The notes beneath the pieces are model-generated. The model made no database searches and had not been told where the DNA came from. It saw only the letters and a program-made list of their open reading frames with translations. A stretch of DNA of 64,000 nucleotides from DASTFY01 sp963813375 (GTDB taxonomy: Bacteria; Actinomycetota; Acidimicrobiia; Acidimicrobiales; Ilumatobacteraceae): the NCBI GenBank assembly GCA_963813375.1, contig CAWEYT010000009.1:186001-250000 (forward strand). Direction: 5' to 3'. How positions within the stretch are numbered: position 1 is the first letter of the stretch; the number at the start of each line of letters is the position of its first letter. Position numbers and translations under genes: made by a program. Below, piece after piece: positions 17,889 through 27,794 of the stretch.

Positions 17889-18587
17889 ATGGCGGCCATG
17901 CGCGCGCTGGTGATCGGAAACCGGGACGACGCCGACGTCGGGGTGCTCGGCGAGTGGATCGACCGCCGTGGGCTGACCCTGCAGCGGGCCGACCGGGAGG
18001 ATGGGGACCTGCCGACGCTCGATGGTGTCGACGTCCTCATCAGCATGGGCTCCGTGTGGCGGGTGAACGATCCCGAGCTGGCGCCGTTGCTCCAGCCGGA
18101 ACAGGACCTGCTCAAGGCGGCGGTGGCGGCCGACCTGCCCGTCCTCGCCATCTGCTTCGGTATGCAACAACTGACCCTGGCCTTCGGGGGCGAGGTCTTC
18201 GGCACGGCGGAGCCCGAGATCGGCTTCCGGGTGCTCCCGTCGGCGGATCCGTCGATCCCCACGGGCCCCTGGCTCCAGTACCACTACGACGCCTGCCGGC
18301 TGCCGCCCGGCGCCGCCGAGCTGGCTCGCAACGACCACGGCCTGCAGGCCTACCGGCTGGGTTCGGCGCTCGCCGTGCAGTTCCACCCGGAGGTCGACCG
18401 GTCCGTCCTGGAGCGCTGGACCGGCGAGAGCGGTGACGAGCTGGAGGCGATGGGCCTCCCGCGCACCCTGCTGCTCGACGAGGCGGATCACCACGTCGAT
18501 GCCAGCCGCCAGGCCGCGATGGCCCTCTTCGACGGCTTCTGGTCGAGCCGGCCGGCCGTTCAGACGGGCGCGCGCGACCCCAGGTAG
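17889..18587 (+). CDS. Class I glutamine amidotransferase (GMP-synthase-like)
   Basis: About 230 residues of the triad GATase fold: nucleophile Cys in AICFGMQQL, catalytic His in AVQFHPEVD with an adjacent Glu. It lacks any synthetase domain, so it is a stand-alone GATase-like hydrolase. Relatives include GuaA-like domains, the gamma-glutamyl amide hydrolases PuuD and the amidotransferase-like partner in aniline degradation. ATG at 17889 is preferred for the GGGAG upstream; ATG at 17898 is the alternative. With the GS-like ligase at 23.3-24.6 kb it could form a gamma-glutamyl make-and-cleave pair (inference). Its 3' end overlaps LivG tail-to-tail by 28 bases. Confidence 0.8.
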   Translation: MAAMRALVIGNRDDADVGVLGEWIDRRGLTLQRADREDGDLPTLDGVDVLISMGSVWRVNDPELAPLLQPEQDLLKAAVAADLPVLAICFGMQQLTLAFGGEVFGTAEPEIGFRVLPSADPSIPTGPWLQYHYDACRLPPGAAELARNDHGLQAYRLGSALAVQFHPEVDRSVLERWTGESGDELEAMGLPRTLLLDEADHHVDASRQAAMALFDGFWSSRPAVQTGARDPR

Positions 18588-19320
18588 GCCGCCCGCACCG
18601 CGGGATCGGCCTGGATCTCCGCGGCGGTGCCGGTCGCGATCACCGCGCCCTGGTCGAGGCACACGATCTGCTCGCAGATCCCGACGATGAAGCCGAGGTC
18701 GTGGTCGATGACGACGACGCCGGCACCCACGGCGTCCGCGGTGGCCTGCACCTGTTCGATCATCGCCTGCGACTCGGTCTCCGACATGCCAGAGGTCGGC
18801 TCGTCGAGGAGCAGGAACACCGGTCCCACGGCCGCGGCCCGGGCCAGCTCCAGCCGCCGCGAGTTGCCGTAGTCGAGCTGCTTGGCCCTCCGGTCGCGAT
18901 GGTCCCACAGCCGGGCGAGGACGAGGAGCTCCTCGACGGTCGGGCGGGGACGGTCCGGGCGGTAGCGGGCGCCGACCTCCGCCGCCACGGCGATGTTGTC
19001 CCGCACCGTGAGCGACGAGAACAGGCGCAGGTTCTGGAACGTCCGTACGAGGCCGCGCCGGGCCAGCTGGTGGGAGGGAAGGCCCGTCACGGACGCGCCG
19101 TCGAGCATGACCGTCCCCGCGGCGGGCGCCACGAGCCCGGTGACGACGTTGAGCAGGGTGGTCTTGCCGGCTCCGTTCGGGCCGATCAACCCGAGGACCG
19201 TGTCGTTGGTGGCCGCCACCGAGGCGTCCCGCAGCGCGGTGAACCCACCGAACCGCACCGTCACGTCCTCGATCTCCAGGGAGGCCGGCGCGGGAGCCGG
19301 AGCAGGGGCCGGCGCGGCGG
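18560..19320 (-). CDS. livG: LivG-type ABC transporter ATP-binding domain (probably fused to LivM)
   Basis: ATPase of a branched-chain-amino-acid-type importer: Walker A GPNGAGKTT, signature LDYGNSRRLELARA (a degenerate form of LSYG), Walker B VFLLLDEP, switch His in VVVIDHDLGF, and the LivG-specific GLVRTFQNLRLF insert. The frame opens with an Ala-Pro repeat (APAPAPAPAS) before LEIEDVTVRFGG and has no start codon before GTG at 19264, which would cut off the first strand. One base restored at 19305-19345 fuses it in frame to LivM. I read it as the C-terminal half of a LivM-LivG fusion. Confidence 0.85.
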
Positions 19321-20396
19321 GAGCGCGCTCGCGGACCGCGGCGCCAGCGCTCGAACCACCAGCGGTCGAGCTCCCAGTCGTCGAGCAGCCCGGACGGTCG
19401 CAGGATCATGAAGCCGAGCATCGCCCCGCCGAGGAAGATCTCGGACAGCCCGTCCCGCAGCAACCAGTCGAGCCCGGCGATGTTGACGTCCGGCCCGGCC
19501 AGGTAGCGGGTGAGCTCGTTGCCCGCGGTGATCACCACGACGCCGAGGAGCGCGCCGGTCACGCCCTTGCGCCCACCGACGATGAGCATCGTGAGGGTCA
19601 GCAGCGTGTAGTCGAGGAAGAAGAACTTGGGCGTGACGGTGCCGAGCTCGTACACCCGCAGCGAGGAGCCGGCGGCGACGATGACGACCGACAGCACGAG
19701 GGCGGCCATCTGGGGGATGGCGGGGTTGATGCCCATCGCCCGGGCGGCCAGGTCGTCCTCACGGCTGGCTCGTGCGCAGCGGCCGATGCGCGACTCCGCG
19801 AACACGCGCCCGGCGACGATGGCGCCCAACAGCACGAGGTAGACCGGCCAGAGCGAGTCCAGGGTCTCGCCGACCGAGAAGGACAAGCCGGCGCGGTCGC
19901 CGCCGGTCAGCTCGGTCCAGTTGACGGCCACCTCGTGGACCACGAACAGCAGGGCCAGCGTGATGACCGTGGCGGCCACCGCGCCCGACTGCGCGCCGGA
20001 GCGGACGAGACCGAGCCCGACGATCACCGCGACGACGATGCAGACGACGATGGCGATGAGCACCGCCAGGACCGGGCCGGTGCCGGCGTCGGCCAGGCCG
20101 AACGGTGCATCCGGGATGATCGTGGCCTTGCGTTCGGGCGAGATGGCGAACAGCGCGAACACGTAGGCGGCGACCCCGCCGAAGCCGACGTGGCCGAAGG
20201 ACAGGACGCCCGTGTTGCCCATGTAGATCTGGATACCGACCACGACCACGGCGTTGATCAGCATCTGGGTCACGAGGTTGTCCCTGGACGAGCTACCACC
20301 GGAGGCGTAGAGGGAGGTACCGGCCACGAGCGCGGCGAACAGGGCGACCGAGCCGGCCAGCGGTGCGATGTACCGGCGGACGGCAGAGAGGCTCAT
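19320..20396 (-). CDS. livM: LivM-type ABC transporter permease
   Basis: Permease of the branched-chain-amino-acid importer class, with a signal-like first helix and some eight to ten membrane helices. The NTGVLSFGHVGFGGVAAYVFAL block near residue 60 and VRVGRCARASREDDLAARAMGIN-type EAA loop, GRKGVTGALLG and FLGGAMLGFMILRPSGLL are family-typical. ATG at 20396 overlaps the LivH stop (ATGA). After DWELDRWWFERWRR the frame diverges from the LivG frame; read literally it continues as junk to a distant stop at 17820, so the domain end near 19320 is approximate. Confidence 0.86.
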
Positions 20397-21280
20397 ACCC
20401 GCTCCGCGTGGCGGACCGACACGATCCCGCCGGGCCGGAAGATGAAGAGCAGCGCGATGAGGAGGAACACGACGCCGTTGGTCAGGCCGACGAGCTCGTC
20501 CGGGAGCCTCGCGATGAGGAAGACCTCGAGGAGGCCCAGCGCGAACCCGCCGATGACGGCACCGCCCAGGCTGCCGAGGCCCCCGATGAGCGCGGCGAGG
20601 ATGCCCTTCAGCATCGGCGTCTCGCCGAAGTTCGGCGACGTGCGTCCGCTCCGCATGAGGATGAACACGCTGGCGATGCCGGCGAGAAGACCGGCGAGCG
20701 CGAACGCGCCCTGGATCACGCGGTCGCTGCGCACACCCATCAGCCGCGCAGCCGCGAAGTCCTCGGCCGCGGCGCGCAGCGAGATCCCGAACATCGTGCG
20801 TCGCACCAGGAAGGCGGTGCCGGCCAGCGTGACGACGGTGACGCCGAGGGTGGCCAGGTCGAAGACCTCCAGACGGACCGATCCGATCGTGACCGTGTTG
20901 GTCACCCACCCCGGCCGATCGAAGGTCCGGACGTTCGGCGACACGAACATGACGAACAGGGCCGTGATGACGAAGTGCACACCGAACGACGTCAGCAGCA
21001 TCGTGGTGTCGGAGGCGCCCCGCACGCGGCGGAAGGCGACGAACTCGATCGCCACCGACGTCAGCGTGGCCGAGAGGACGATCAGGGGGATGACCGCCCA
21101 CCAGCTCCAGCCGGCGGTCAGCAGCGCGTAGGTCACGTACCCGCTGACGGTGATCAGGTCGCCCTGGGCGAAGTTCACGAGGTGCATCACGCCGAAGATC
21201 ACGGCGATGCCGAGGCCGATCAGCGCGTACTCCGAGCCTCGACCGAGCCCGTCGACGAGCTGCTGCAGGATCTCTGTCAC
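20393..21280 (-). CDS. livH: LivH-type ABC transporter permease
   Basis: A 295-residue membrane permease. The N-terminal GSEYALIGLGIAVIFGVMHLVNFAQGDL is the LivH hallmark, and the cytoplasmic loop ISLRAAAEDFAAARLMGVRSDRV contacts the ATPases; PMLKGILAALIGGLGSLGGAVIGG follows. GTG at 21280 overlaps the LivF stop (GTGA), and the stop overlaps the LivM start, so LivF, LivH and LivM are translationally coupled. The solute may be an amino acid, amide, urea or aromatic acid; it cannot be read from the permease. Confidence 0.92.
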   Translation of the reverse strand: MTEILQQLVDGLGRGSEYALIGLGIAVIFGVMHLVNFAQGDLITVSGYVTYALLTAGWSWWAVIPLIVLSATLTSVAIEFVAFRRVRGASDTTMLLTSFGVHFVITALFVMFVSPNVRTFDRPGWVTNTVTIGSVRLEVFDLATLGVTVVTLAGTAFLVRRTMFGISLRAAAEDFAAARLMGVRSDRVIQGAFALAGLLAGIASVFILMRSGRTSPNFGETPMLKGILAALIGGLGSLGGAVIGGFALGLLEVFLIARLPDELVGLTNGVVFLLIALLFIFRPGGIVSVRHAERV

Positions 21281-21990
21281 GCGGTGTCGCCGACGTAGGA
21301 CTCGAACAGGTCCGAGCGGGCCAGCAGCTCGGCGCCGGGGCCGCTCATGGCGATCCCGCCGGTTCGCATCACGTAGGCGCGATCGGCGATCTCGAGCAGA
21401 CGCGTGGCGTTCTGCTCGACGATCAGCAGCGTGACGCCGGACGTCCGCAGGGAGGCGACGAGGTCGAAGATGCGGTCGACGAGCGCCGGCGCCAGCCCCA
21501 GGGTCGGCTCGTCCATCAGCAGCAGGCGGGGCGCGCTCATCAGGGCTCGGGCGATGGCCAGCTGCTGGGCCTCGCCGCCGGACAGGAACCCTGCCGCCGT
21601 GCTCCACTTGTCGCGCAGCACCGGGAAGCGCTCCGTCATCTCGTCGAGCCGGGCTTCCCGATCATGGCGACTGGCCGTGATGCCGCCGACCTTGAGGTTC
21701 TCGGCCACGGTCAGGTCGATGAAGATCCGCCGGCGCTCGGGGACAAGCGCCAGTCCGGCCCGGAGCAGGCGATCCGGGCCGAGGCCGGTGACGTCGCGGC
21801 CGGCGAAGCGCACCTTCCCGCCGGAGGGCGGCACGAGTCCGGCGATGCCGTTGAGCGTCGTGGTCTTGCCCGCGCCGTTGGGCCCGATCAGGCCGACGAT
21901 CTCACCTTCCTCGACGGTCAAGTCGACGTCGCGGATGGCCCTGATCGATCCGTAGCGGCACGAGAGGCCCTCGGCCGCGAGGAGCGCCAT
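21277..21990 (-). CDS. livF: LivF-type ABC transporter ATP-binding protein
   Basis: Second ATPase of the importer, 237 residues. Walker A is GPNGAGKTTTLNG, signature LSGGEAQQLAIARAL, Walker B RLLLMDEPTLGLAP and the switch region LLIVEQNATRLLEIADRAYVM, all LivF-like. Complete and intact. It starts 9 bases after the substrate-binding protein stop and its stop overlaps LivH, placing it centrally in the operon. Confidence 0.93.
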   Translation of the reverse strand: MALLAAEGLSCRYGSIRAIRDVDLTVEEGEIVGLIGPNGAGKTTTLNGIAGLVPPSGGKVRFAGRDVTGLGPDRLLRAGLALVPERRRIFIDLTVAENLKVGGITASRHDREARLDEMTERFPVLRDKWSTAAGFLSGGEAQQLAIARALMSAPRLLLMDEPTLGLAPALVDRIFDLVASLRTSGVTLLIVEQNATRLLEIADRAYVMRTGGIAMSGPGAELLARSDLFESYVGDTA

Positions 21991-21999
21991 CGGGCGTGG

Positions 22000-23302
22000 T
22001 CAGCCGATCGTGGCGGCGAGCGTCGGTTGACCGTCGACCATCTCCGTGATGAACACCGGCTTGGTCGGGATGGCGTTGCCCCCGTAGGTCAGGCGGCCGG
22101 TGATGCCGTCGATGTCGACATCGGCGATCGCCGCGCCGAGCTCGGCCCCGTCCGTCGTCCCGGCCTGCTGGTAGGCCGCGATGAGCACGAGGATGGCGTC
22201 CGCGGCCAGGCTGCCGAAGGACGGGTTCTCCAGCGGCGCACCGGTGGCCGCGGCGAAGCTCTCGTCGAGCGCCGCCACCCGGTTCCCCTCCTCGGAGAAG
22301 GCGTGGGTGGTGGCGAAGAAGCCGTCGGTCCCCTCGGTCACGTACCCGCCGGTCGCCTCGAAGGCATCGGCCATCAGCATCGTGGTGTCGACGCCGGCCG
22401 CGTCCAGCTGGGCGGCGAGCTGCACCGCCTGCGAGGCGAGCATGGCGCTGTAGACGACGGCCGGCTGCTCGCCGAGGTTGGCGATCTCGTTGACCTGGGT
22501 GGAGAAGTCGGTGTCGTCCAGCGGGACGTAGTTGTAGTCACCGAGGATCGTGCCGCCCCCGGCCTCGAAGACCTCGGTGAAGACCTCCGGGTTGTACCCG
22601 AAGTAGGGGCCGGGTGAGGAGAACGTGACCGCCGTCTGCCACCCCTGGTCCAGGGCGAACTCGGCCGCCGCGGTCGCCTGGGCCGTGTCGTCGAAGGCCG
22701 TGAGGTACGAGAGCGCGCTCGACGTCGCCGAGCGTGGGTTCGGTCGACGCGACGAAGAGCACGGGCACGTTGCCCTGCGTGACCTGCAGCAGCGGCTGGC
22801 CGAAGTCGGCGAACGGCGGCCCGAGAATGGCCGACACGCCGGCGTCGAGGAGGTCCTGCGCGGCCCGAGCGGTCACCTCCGGGTCGCCCTCGATGTTCTG
22901 GATGGTCAGCTCGACCGGTGTGCCGTCGACGCCTCCCACGCAGTTGACCAGGTTGACGAAGTGCTCCGCCGCCGCGCTCGCCGGCGCGTCCGCGAACCCG
23001 CCCAGGTCGGACAGGTCGGCGGCGTACCCGACCTTCAACGGCTCACCGGTGGGCTCCGGCGCGCAGTTGTCCAGATCGGCGGCCAGGACGGCGTCGACAT
23101 CGAGCGCTCCGCTCGGCGCGGGCTCGCTCGAGGCGGCCGAGCTCTCGCTGGCTTCCGTGTCAGAGCTGGTGTCCGGGCTCGAGGCAGCCACGGTCGTGTC
23201 GGGTGCGGCCGTGCTCCCCTCCCCCGAGTCGGAGTCGCTCCCGCAGCCGACAGCGGTGGCGAGCACCACAGCCAGTGCGATCGAGATGTGTGTGCGCTTC
23301 AT
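22000..23302 (-). pseudogene. livK: ABC transporter substrate-binding lipoprotein (LivK-like), frameshifted
   Basis: Periplasmic-binding-protein type I receptor of about 433 residues. Signal peptide with lipobox AVGC near residue 20, a Ser/Asp-rich linker, then KVGYAADLSDLGG, GTPVELTIQNIEGDPEVTARAAQDLLDAGVSAILGP typical of the first lobe. The first lobe stops matching after TLGDVERAL; the continuation (SYLTAFDDTAQATAAAEFALDQG to GQPTLAATIG) is in a second frame, joined by one base near 22714-22726. It starts 33 bases after the GS-like gene. The long acidic linker suggests surface tethering. Confidence 0.85.
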
Positions 23303-23335
23303 CGGCCACGCTCCCCCATGGTCAGGTGATGGTCC

Positions 23336-24626
23336 TCAGAACAGGCGGGCATACTCGCGGATCTCCCAGTCGGTCACGGCGGCGTTGAAGCGGTCCACCT
23401 CGGTCCGCTTGACACCGATGAACAGGTTGACGAGGTCCGTCTCCCAGGGCCTTGATGAGGAACGTGTCGGCCTCGACCGCGTCGAGCGCCTCCGCGAGGG
23501 TGCGAGGGGCGTGCCGATCGGTGTTGGGCTCGGCGTCCGCGTCACCCACCTGTGGCTCCGGGAGCGGCATCTCCTCCTCCACGCCGTGGAGCATCGCCGC
23601 CAGCAGCGCGGCCGTCACCAGGTGGGGGCTGCAGGCTCCGTCGGGGTTGCGACACTCGACGCGCGTGGCCTGACCCCGCTCGCCCGGCACCCGGTAGGTG
23701 CTGAAGCGGTTGTCGAGACCCCAATTGGCCCAGTAGCCGGCGATGAGGCCGGGGACGAGCCGCTTGTAGGAGTTGATCGTCGGGGAGCCGATGCCGCACA
23801 GCGCCTCGTGGTGGGCGATCAGGCCGGCGAGCGCGTGGCGGCCGAGCTGGGACAGCCCGTGCTCGTCGTCGGCCGAGGCGAAGGCGTTCGTGCCCTGGGC
23901 GTCCTGGAAGCTGAGGTTCACGTGCAGACCGCTCCCCACCATCCGGGGGAACGGTCGGGGCATGAACGTGGCTCCGCGCCCGGCCTGCAGGGCCAGCTCA
24001 CGCGCCAGCTCCTTGAACAGGAAGGCGTCATCGGCGGCGGTGAGTGCGTCGCGGTAATGCAGCGCCACCTCCATCTGCGCCGGGTGGAACTCACCGTTCA
24101 CGCCCTCGACCGGGATGCCGCACCGACGGCAGGTCTCGAAGATCTCCCGGCCCAGCCCCGTCGGGTCGAACGAGGGACCGGTGCCGTACACCCGATGCCA
24201 CGGCACCGGCAGGGGCTCGAGGCCCTCCGACGGATCCTTGGCCAGCAGGTACAGCTCCATCTCGAACCCGGCCATGGGGGTGAGGCCCCGGTCGGTCCAG
24301 CGCTGGCACGTCAGGCGCAGGGCGCGCCGCACGTCGATCGGGAGCTCGCGGCCGTCCGTGTGGTAGAGGTCGGCGAAGACGACGTCGGTGTTCGGCTCCC
24401 AACCGGGACGTCGCGTCGCGAGGTCGGCCCGACCCTCCATGTCGGGGAAGCCGACGTCGGCGCCGTACCCGGGGGCCGGCGGCATGTCCCCGTCGATGGC
24501 CTGGGTGAGCACCGTCACCGCGTAGTGGGTCGGGTGGTCGAGGTCGTCGGCGGCCACGTACTTCCCGTGTGACAGCCCGTGGACGTCGCTGTAGAAGACC
24601 CGAGCGATGTCAGCCGCTTCCGGCAC
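23336..24626 (-). pseudogene. Glutamine-synthetase-family gamma-glutamyl ligase, frameshifted at the C-terminus
   Basis: About 430 residues of GS fold. Motifs: NGEFHPAQMEVAL (the family E-x-x-P-x-Q-x-E metal-binding block), GSGLHVNLSFQD, SPTINSYKRLVPG and RVECRNPDGACSPHLVTAALLAAMLHG. It is shorter and different from housekeeping GlnA and closer to ligases that glutamylate amines (PuuA, IpuC, aniline GS types), which is a family-level comparison. The last 35 residues (VNLFIGVKRTEVDRFNAAVTDWEIREYARLF) are in another frame, joined by one base near 23432-23450. GTG at 24626 has AAGGGGGG about 8 bases upstream. Confidence 0.8.
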
Positions 24627-24657
24627 CCCGCTGCCCCCCTTCAGATCGTTCGGTACC

Positions 24658-25722
24658 TTACGACAACCCCTGATGCCGGTCGACCCAGTGCACCAGCCGG
24701 CCGCGATCCACGACGACGGCCCCGTCGAGGGCGATCGTGCATCCGCGCATGGGGAGGTCGAAGTGGCCGGCGCTGAAGCGGCCCGCCACCTCGTTGGCGC
24801 CGGTGGAGTAGAGGAAACCACCGGCGAAGGCCCGGGCTTCGGTTCCGTTCACCGCGCCCTTGTCGTAGAGCTCCAGGTAGTCCCAACGGGCCTGCTCGTT
24901 GAGGCCCCATCCCACGTGGGAGCAGGCGTAGGCCGACCGCCCGCCCTCCGCCTCGGCAAAGGCGCCCAGATACGAGCGGAAGAGGTCAGCGTCGACGCCG
25001 TCACCGCCGACATCGACGATGTGGTCCTCCTCGATGCTCAGCGTCACCGGCCGCTCGATGTAGCGCTTGAAGGTCAAGTTCAGGTCGCCGGGCGCCAGCA
25101 CGACCCGGCCCTGGACGGTGCCCGGCGCGGGAAAGGCCAGCACCAAGCCGCCGGGCCAGTGGGCGATGGAGGCCGGCCCGTCGGTCACACCGGTCGAGCC
25201 CGCGGTGACGGCTCCGGCCAGGTCGACAGTCAGATCTGTTCCGGCCTGCGATGTCACCTGCATCACCGCCGCGTCGTCGAGCGCGGCGTGTGCACGGCCG
25301 ACGCGGTCAGCCAGCGCGGGGTCGTACCGGAAGCGCTCGAAGTTCTCCGGGTGCTCGTTGGAGATCATCAGGACCCGGGCGCCACCGTCGAGGATCGCGC
25401 CCAGCTCCGGCGCGTGGAGCAGGCCTTCGACCGTGCAGTCCAGCACCAACCCGGCCGACGACAGCGCGGCCAGGACGCTCGGGTTGCCCTGCAGGGCCGT
25501 CGACGCCCCCGTCGAGCGGATGGCGACCGGCTGGTCATTGGCGGGTGTGGGCACGACGAGATCGAACACCTGCCCCTCGAGCAGCTGAGCGGCCAGGCGC
25601 GCGGTCTCCACCAGCTCCGGGCGGCTGGAGGACTCCGAGAGCACCGCCACGACCTCGCCCGGGACCAGGCCGCAGCGCTCGAACTGCTCGGCGAAGATCC
25701 GGATCCAGCGCCACTCGGCCAT
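24658..25722 (-). CDS. NicX-family metalloenzyme (2,5-dihydroxypyridine 5,6-dioxygenase-like)
   Basis: Intact protein of 354 residues. Compared from memory with Pseudomonas NicX it shares the order and spacing of blocks: LLHAPELGAILDGGARVL, IAHWPGGLVLAFP, VLAPGDLNLTFKRYIERPVTLSIEEDHI, ACSHVGWGLNEQARW, ARAFAGGFLYSTGAN and GHFDLPMRGCTIALDG. The His-x-Asp in GHFDLP corresponds to the iron ligands of NicX. NicX opens the pyridine ring of 2,5-dihydroxypyridine; the fold also covers M29 aminopeptidase-like proteins, so a peptidase-like or different ring substrate remains possible. Its ATG overlaps the alpha/beta-hydrolase stop (TGATG). Confidence 0.75.
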   Translation of the reverse strand: MAEWRWIRIFAEQFERCGLVPGEVVAVLSESSSRPELVETARLAAQLLEGQVFDLVVPTPANDQPVAIRSTGASTALQGNPSVLAALSSAGLVLDCTVEGLLHAPELGAILDGGARVLMISNEHPENFERFRYDPALADRVGRAHAALDDAAVMQVTSQAGTDLTVDLAGAVTAGSTGVTDGPASIAHWPGGLVLAFPAPGTVQGRVVLAPGDLNLTFKRYIERPVTLSIEEDHIVDVGGDGVDADLFRSYLGAFAEAEGGRSAYACSHVGWGLNEQARWDYLELYDKGAVNGTEARAFAGGFLYSTGANEVAGRFSAGHFDLPMRGCTIALDGAVVVDRGRLVHWVDRHQGLS

Positions 25723-26530
25723 CAGGGCCCATCCTGCTCGACCGCGGCGAGGTGCTCGAGCAGCGCGGCGTTCACCTGCTGCGGCGCCTCGGCCGGCAGC
25801 AGGTGGCCTGCCCCCGGCACCACCGCGAACCGGGCGCCCGGGATCGCCTCGGCCAGGGCCCGGCCGTAGCTGGGCGGCGTCTCGGTGTCGAGCGCGCCCG
25901 TCAGCACCAGGGTCGGCACCGTGACTTCGGCCAGGCGGTCCCGGGTGTCGTGGGTGGGTAGGCAGGCGATGGCCTGGCGGAGCGCATCCGGTTCGATCCT
26001 GGCCATGGCCGCCACCTGCTCGGCCCGGGCGGTCGCCGTGAGGGCCGGGCCCGCGATGGCATCGATCACCTCCGGCGCGATGGCGGCCGGGGTGCGGCCG
26101 GCATCCAGGGGCGCGAGCCGGGCCGCCGCGCCAGGTGGTGGCCGAGGTCCCGTCCAGGCCGAAGGCGGGACTGGTGGCCAGGAGGGCCAGGCTCCGCACC
26201 CTGGCCGGGTGCCGCAGGACGGCGTGTTGGGCGATCATGCCGCCGAAGGACAGGCCGACCAGGTGGGCCACCTGAGTGCCGACGGCATCGAGCAGCCCGG
26301 CGACGGCATCGGCCAGTCCGTCGAAGGTCAGTGGTCCCGCCAGCGGCGCCGACGCTCCGTAGCCCGGCAGATCCCACGCCACGACCCGCCGGGCCGACCG
26401 ACAGCGTCGCGAGCTGTGGCTCCCAGGCCGTGCGGCTGCCGCCGAGGCCGTGCAGCAGCACGACCACCGGCCCCTCCCCGGCCTCCCGCCAGGCGATCGG
26501 GCCGTCCACGTCGTGAGGCTCGTGACGCAC
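25722..26530 (-). pseudogene. Alpha/beta hydrolase (NicD-like or enol-lactonase-like), frameshifted
   Basis: About 270 residues. Oxyanion HGLGGSRTAWEPQL near the start, nucleophile elbow GLSFGGMIAQHAVL, acid in LVLTGALDTETPP and His in VVPGAGHLLPAEAP. The three segments lie in different frames; breaks near 26388-26400 and 26115-26135 must each be corrected by one base. In Pseudomonas nicotinate degradation an alpha/beta hydrolase (NicD, N-formylmaleamate deformylase) lies beside NicX, so this pair matches that arrangement, but the fold is too common to prove it. GTG at 26530 faces the divergent acyl-CoA dehydrogenase. Confidence 0.78.
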
Positions 26531-26606
26531 CGGCCGACCTTGGCAGCGACCCGCTCGTTTGTCAACGATGTTGACTTATTCGGTCGACGGCCCCCAGACT
26601 CGGCCC
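26531..26606. promoter_or_regulatory. Divergent promoter with GTCAAC/GTTGAC palindrome
   Basis: The intergenic segment between the hydrolase and acyl-CoA dehydrogenase starts is the least GC-rich local stretch. GTCAAC (26561-26566) and GTTGAC (26570-26575) form an exact inverted repeat around GAT. TTGACT at 26571-26576 could also act as a plus-strand -35 box. A TetR-family gene follows 1.2 kb downstream in the plus-strand operon and is the natural candidate to bind here. Confidence 0.5.
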
Positions 26607-27767
26607 ATGGTGCCGACGCGGGACGAGCTGGTGGCGATGGTGGCGGAGCTCGGGCCGACCATGGAGGAACGGGCCTTCACGTACGACCGCGAGGCGACCT
26701 TCCCGTGGGAGAACTTCCGGGACTTCCGCGACCGTGGCCTGCTGGCCCTGTGCGTGCCCACCGCCTACGGCGGACTCGGCGCCGGTCTTGCCGACTACGT
26801 GCGGGTGTCCGAGGAGATCGGGCGCCACTGCGGTGCGACGGCGCTGACGTTCAACATGCACGTCGCCACCATGCTCTGGACGGGTCCGGTGGCCGACCTC
26901 CTGGCCATGACGGACGAGCAGCGGGAGCGCCACGAGCGGATCCGCGCCCGACTCTTCCGGGGCGTGGTCGAGGACGGGAGGATCCACAGCCAGCCGTTCT
27001 CCGAGGGCATCAGCGCCGGGGCAACGAGCGGCATCGCCACCCGGGCCACTCCGGTCGACGGCGGCTTCCTGGTGACCGGGCGCAAGATCTTCGCGTCGCT
27101 CTCGGGCGCCGCCGACTTCTACAACGTCACCGCGCAGGTCGAGGGTGAGGACGTCATCCGCTTCCTCGGCGTGCCCGCCGGGGCGGATGGGGTCCGCATC
27201 GAGGGGCCATGGGATCCGCTCGGCATGCGGGGGACGGTGTCGCGCACCCTCGTCATGGACGGAGCCTTCGTTCCTGTCGAGAACGAGTGGCTGCCCCCCG
27301 GCCTCTACGACCAGGCCGCGGAGCGGTACCCGTTCCTGTTCATGTCCCTGGCCCCGACCTACCTGGGGGTGACGCGGGCCATCTGCGACTTCACCCGCTC
27401 GTACCTGCGGGGCGAGCTGCCGGGCATGACCACCGGGGCGCGGCGCGACGTGCCCCAGAAGCAGGACGGCTGGGCCCGCATGCAGGTGGCGTACGAACGC
27501 AGCCGGGCGCTGCTGTTCGCGGCGGCCGACAACGCCGCGGTCGACCCGTCCGAGGAGCAGTTGGCCCGGGCCTGGGCCGCCACCTTCAACACGATGGAGA
27601 CCGCACCCGAGGTGGCGGCCATCGGCGTGCGGGTGTGCGGCGGCCAGGCCATGCTGCGGCACCTCGCCCTCGAGCGGATGTACCGGGATGCCCGTCTCGG
27701 TTCGCTGATGCTGCCCTGGAGCGCGGAGGTCTGCCTCGAACGGCTTGGGCGGGCCAGGCTCTATTGA
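26607..27767 (+). CDS. Acyl-CoA dehydrogenase family flavoenzyme
   Basis: A 386-residue ACAD-fold protein. N-terminal helices (TFPWENFRDFRDRGLLALCVPTAYGGLG), central beta domain (SEGISAGATSGIATRATPVDGGFLVTGRKIFASLSG) and the C-terminal GGQAMLRHLALERMYRDARLGSLMLPWSAE block that ends most members. The catalytic Glu of true acyl-CoA dehydrogenases is not evident at a fixed place, so it might belong to the DszC/amine-hydroxylase-like branch; this is uncertain. ATG at 26607 is favoured; TTG further upstream would overlap the palindrome. First gene of the ACAD-TetR-aminotransferase set. Confidence 0.85.
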   Translation: MVPTRDELVAMVAELGPTMEERAFTYDREATFPWENFRDFRDRGLLALCVPTAYGGLGAGLADYVRVSEEIGRHCGATALTFNMHVATMLWTGPVADLLAMTDEQRERHERIRARLFRGVVEDGRIHSQPFSEGISAGATSGIATRATPVDGGFLVTGRKIFASLSGAADFYNVTAQVEGEDVIRFLGVPAGADGVRIEGPWDPLGMRGTVSRTLVMDGAFVPVENEWLPPGLYDQAAERYPFLFMSLAPTYLGVTRAICDFTRSYLRGELPGMTTGARRDVPQKQDGWARMQVAYERSRALLFAAADNAAVDPSEEQLARAWAATFNTMETAPEVAAIGVRVCGGQAMLRHLALERMYRDARLGSLMLPWSAEVCLERLGRARLY

Positions 27768-27794
27768 TGGGCCCGAGCTGATGGGCTGGCACTG

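Noticed and set aside
18893..19264. LivG as a separate gene starting at GTG 19264
   Set aside because: It would lack the first beta-strand residues LEIED; the fusion reading fits better.
17820..21101. A 1093-codon minus-strand frame covering the Liv genes
   Set aside because: It is the LivM frame extended by unrelated reading through LivG and the amidotransferase.
25722..26530. Kynurenine formamidase role for the alpha/beta hydrolase
   Set aside because: The Ser-His-Asp hydrolase lies 18 kb from the kyn operon and beside NicX; bacterial KynB is a different metal fold.
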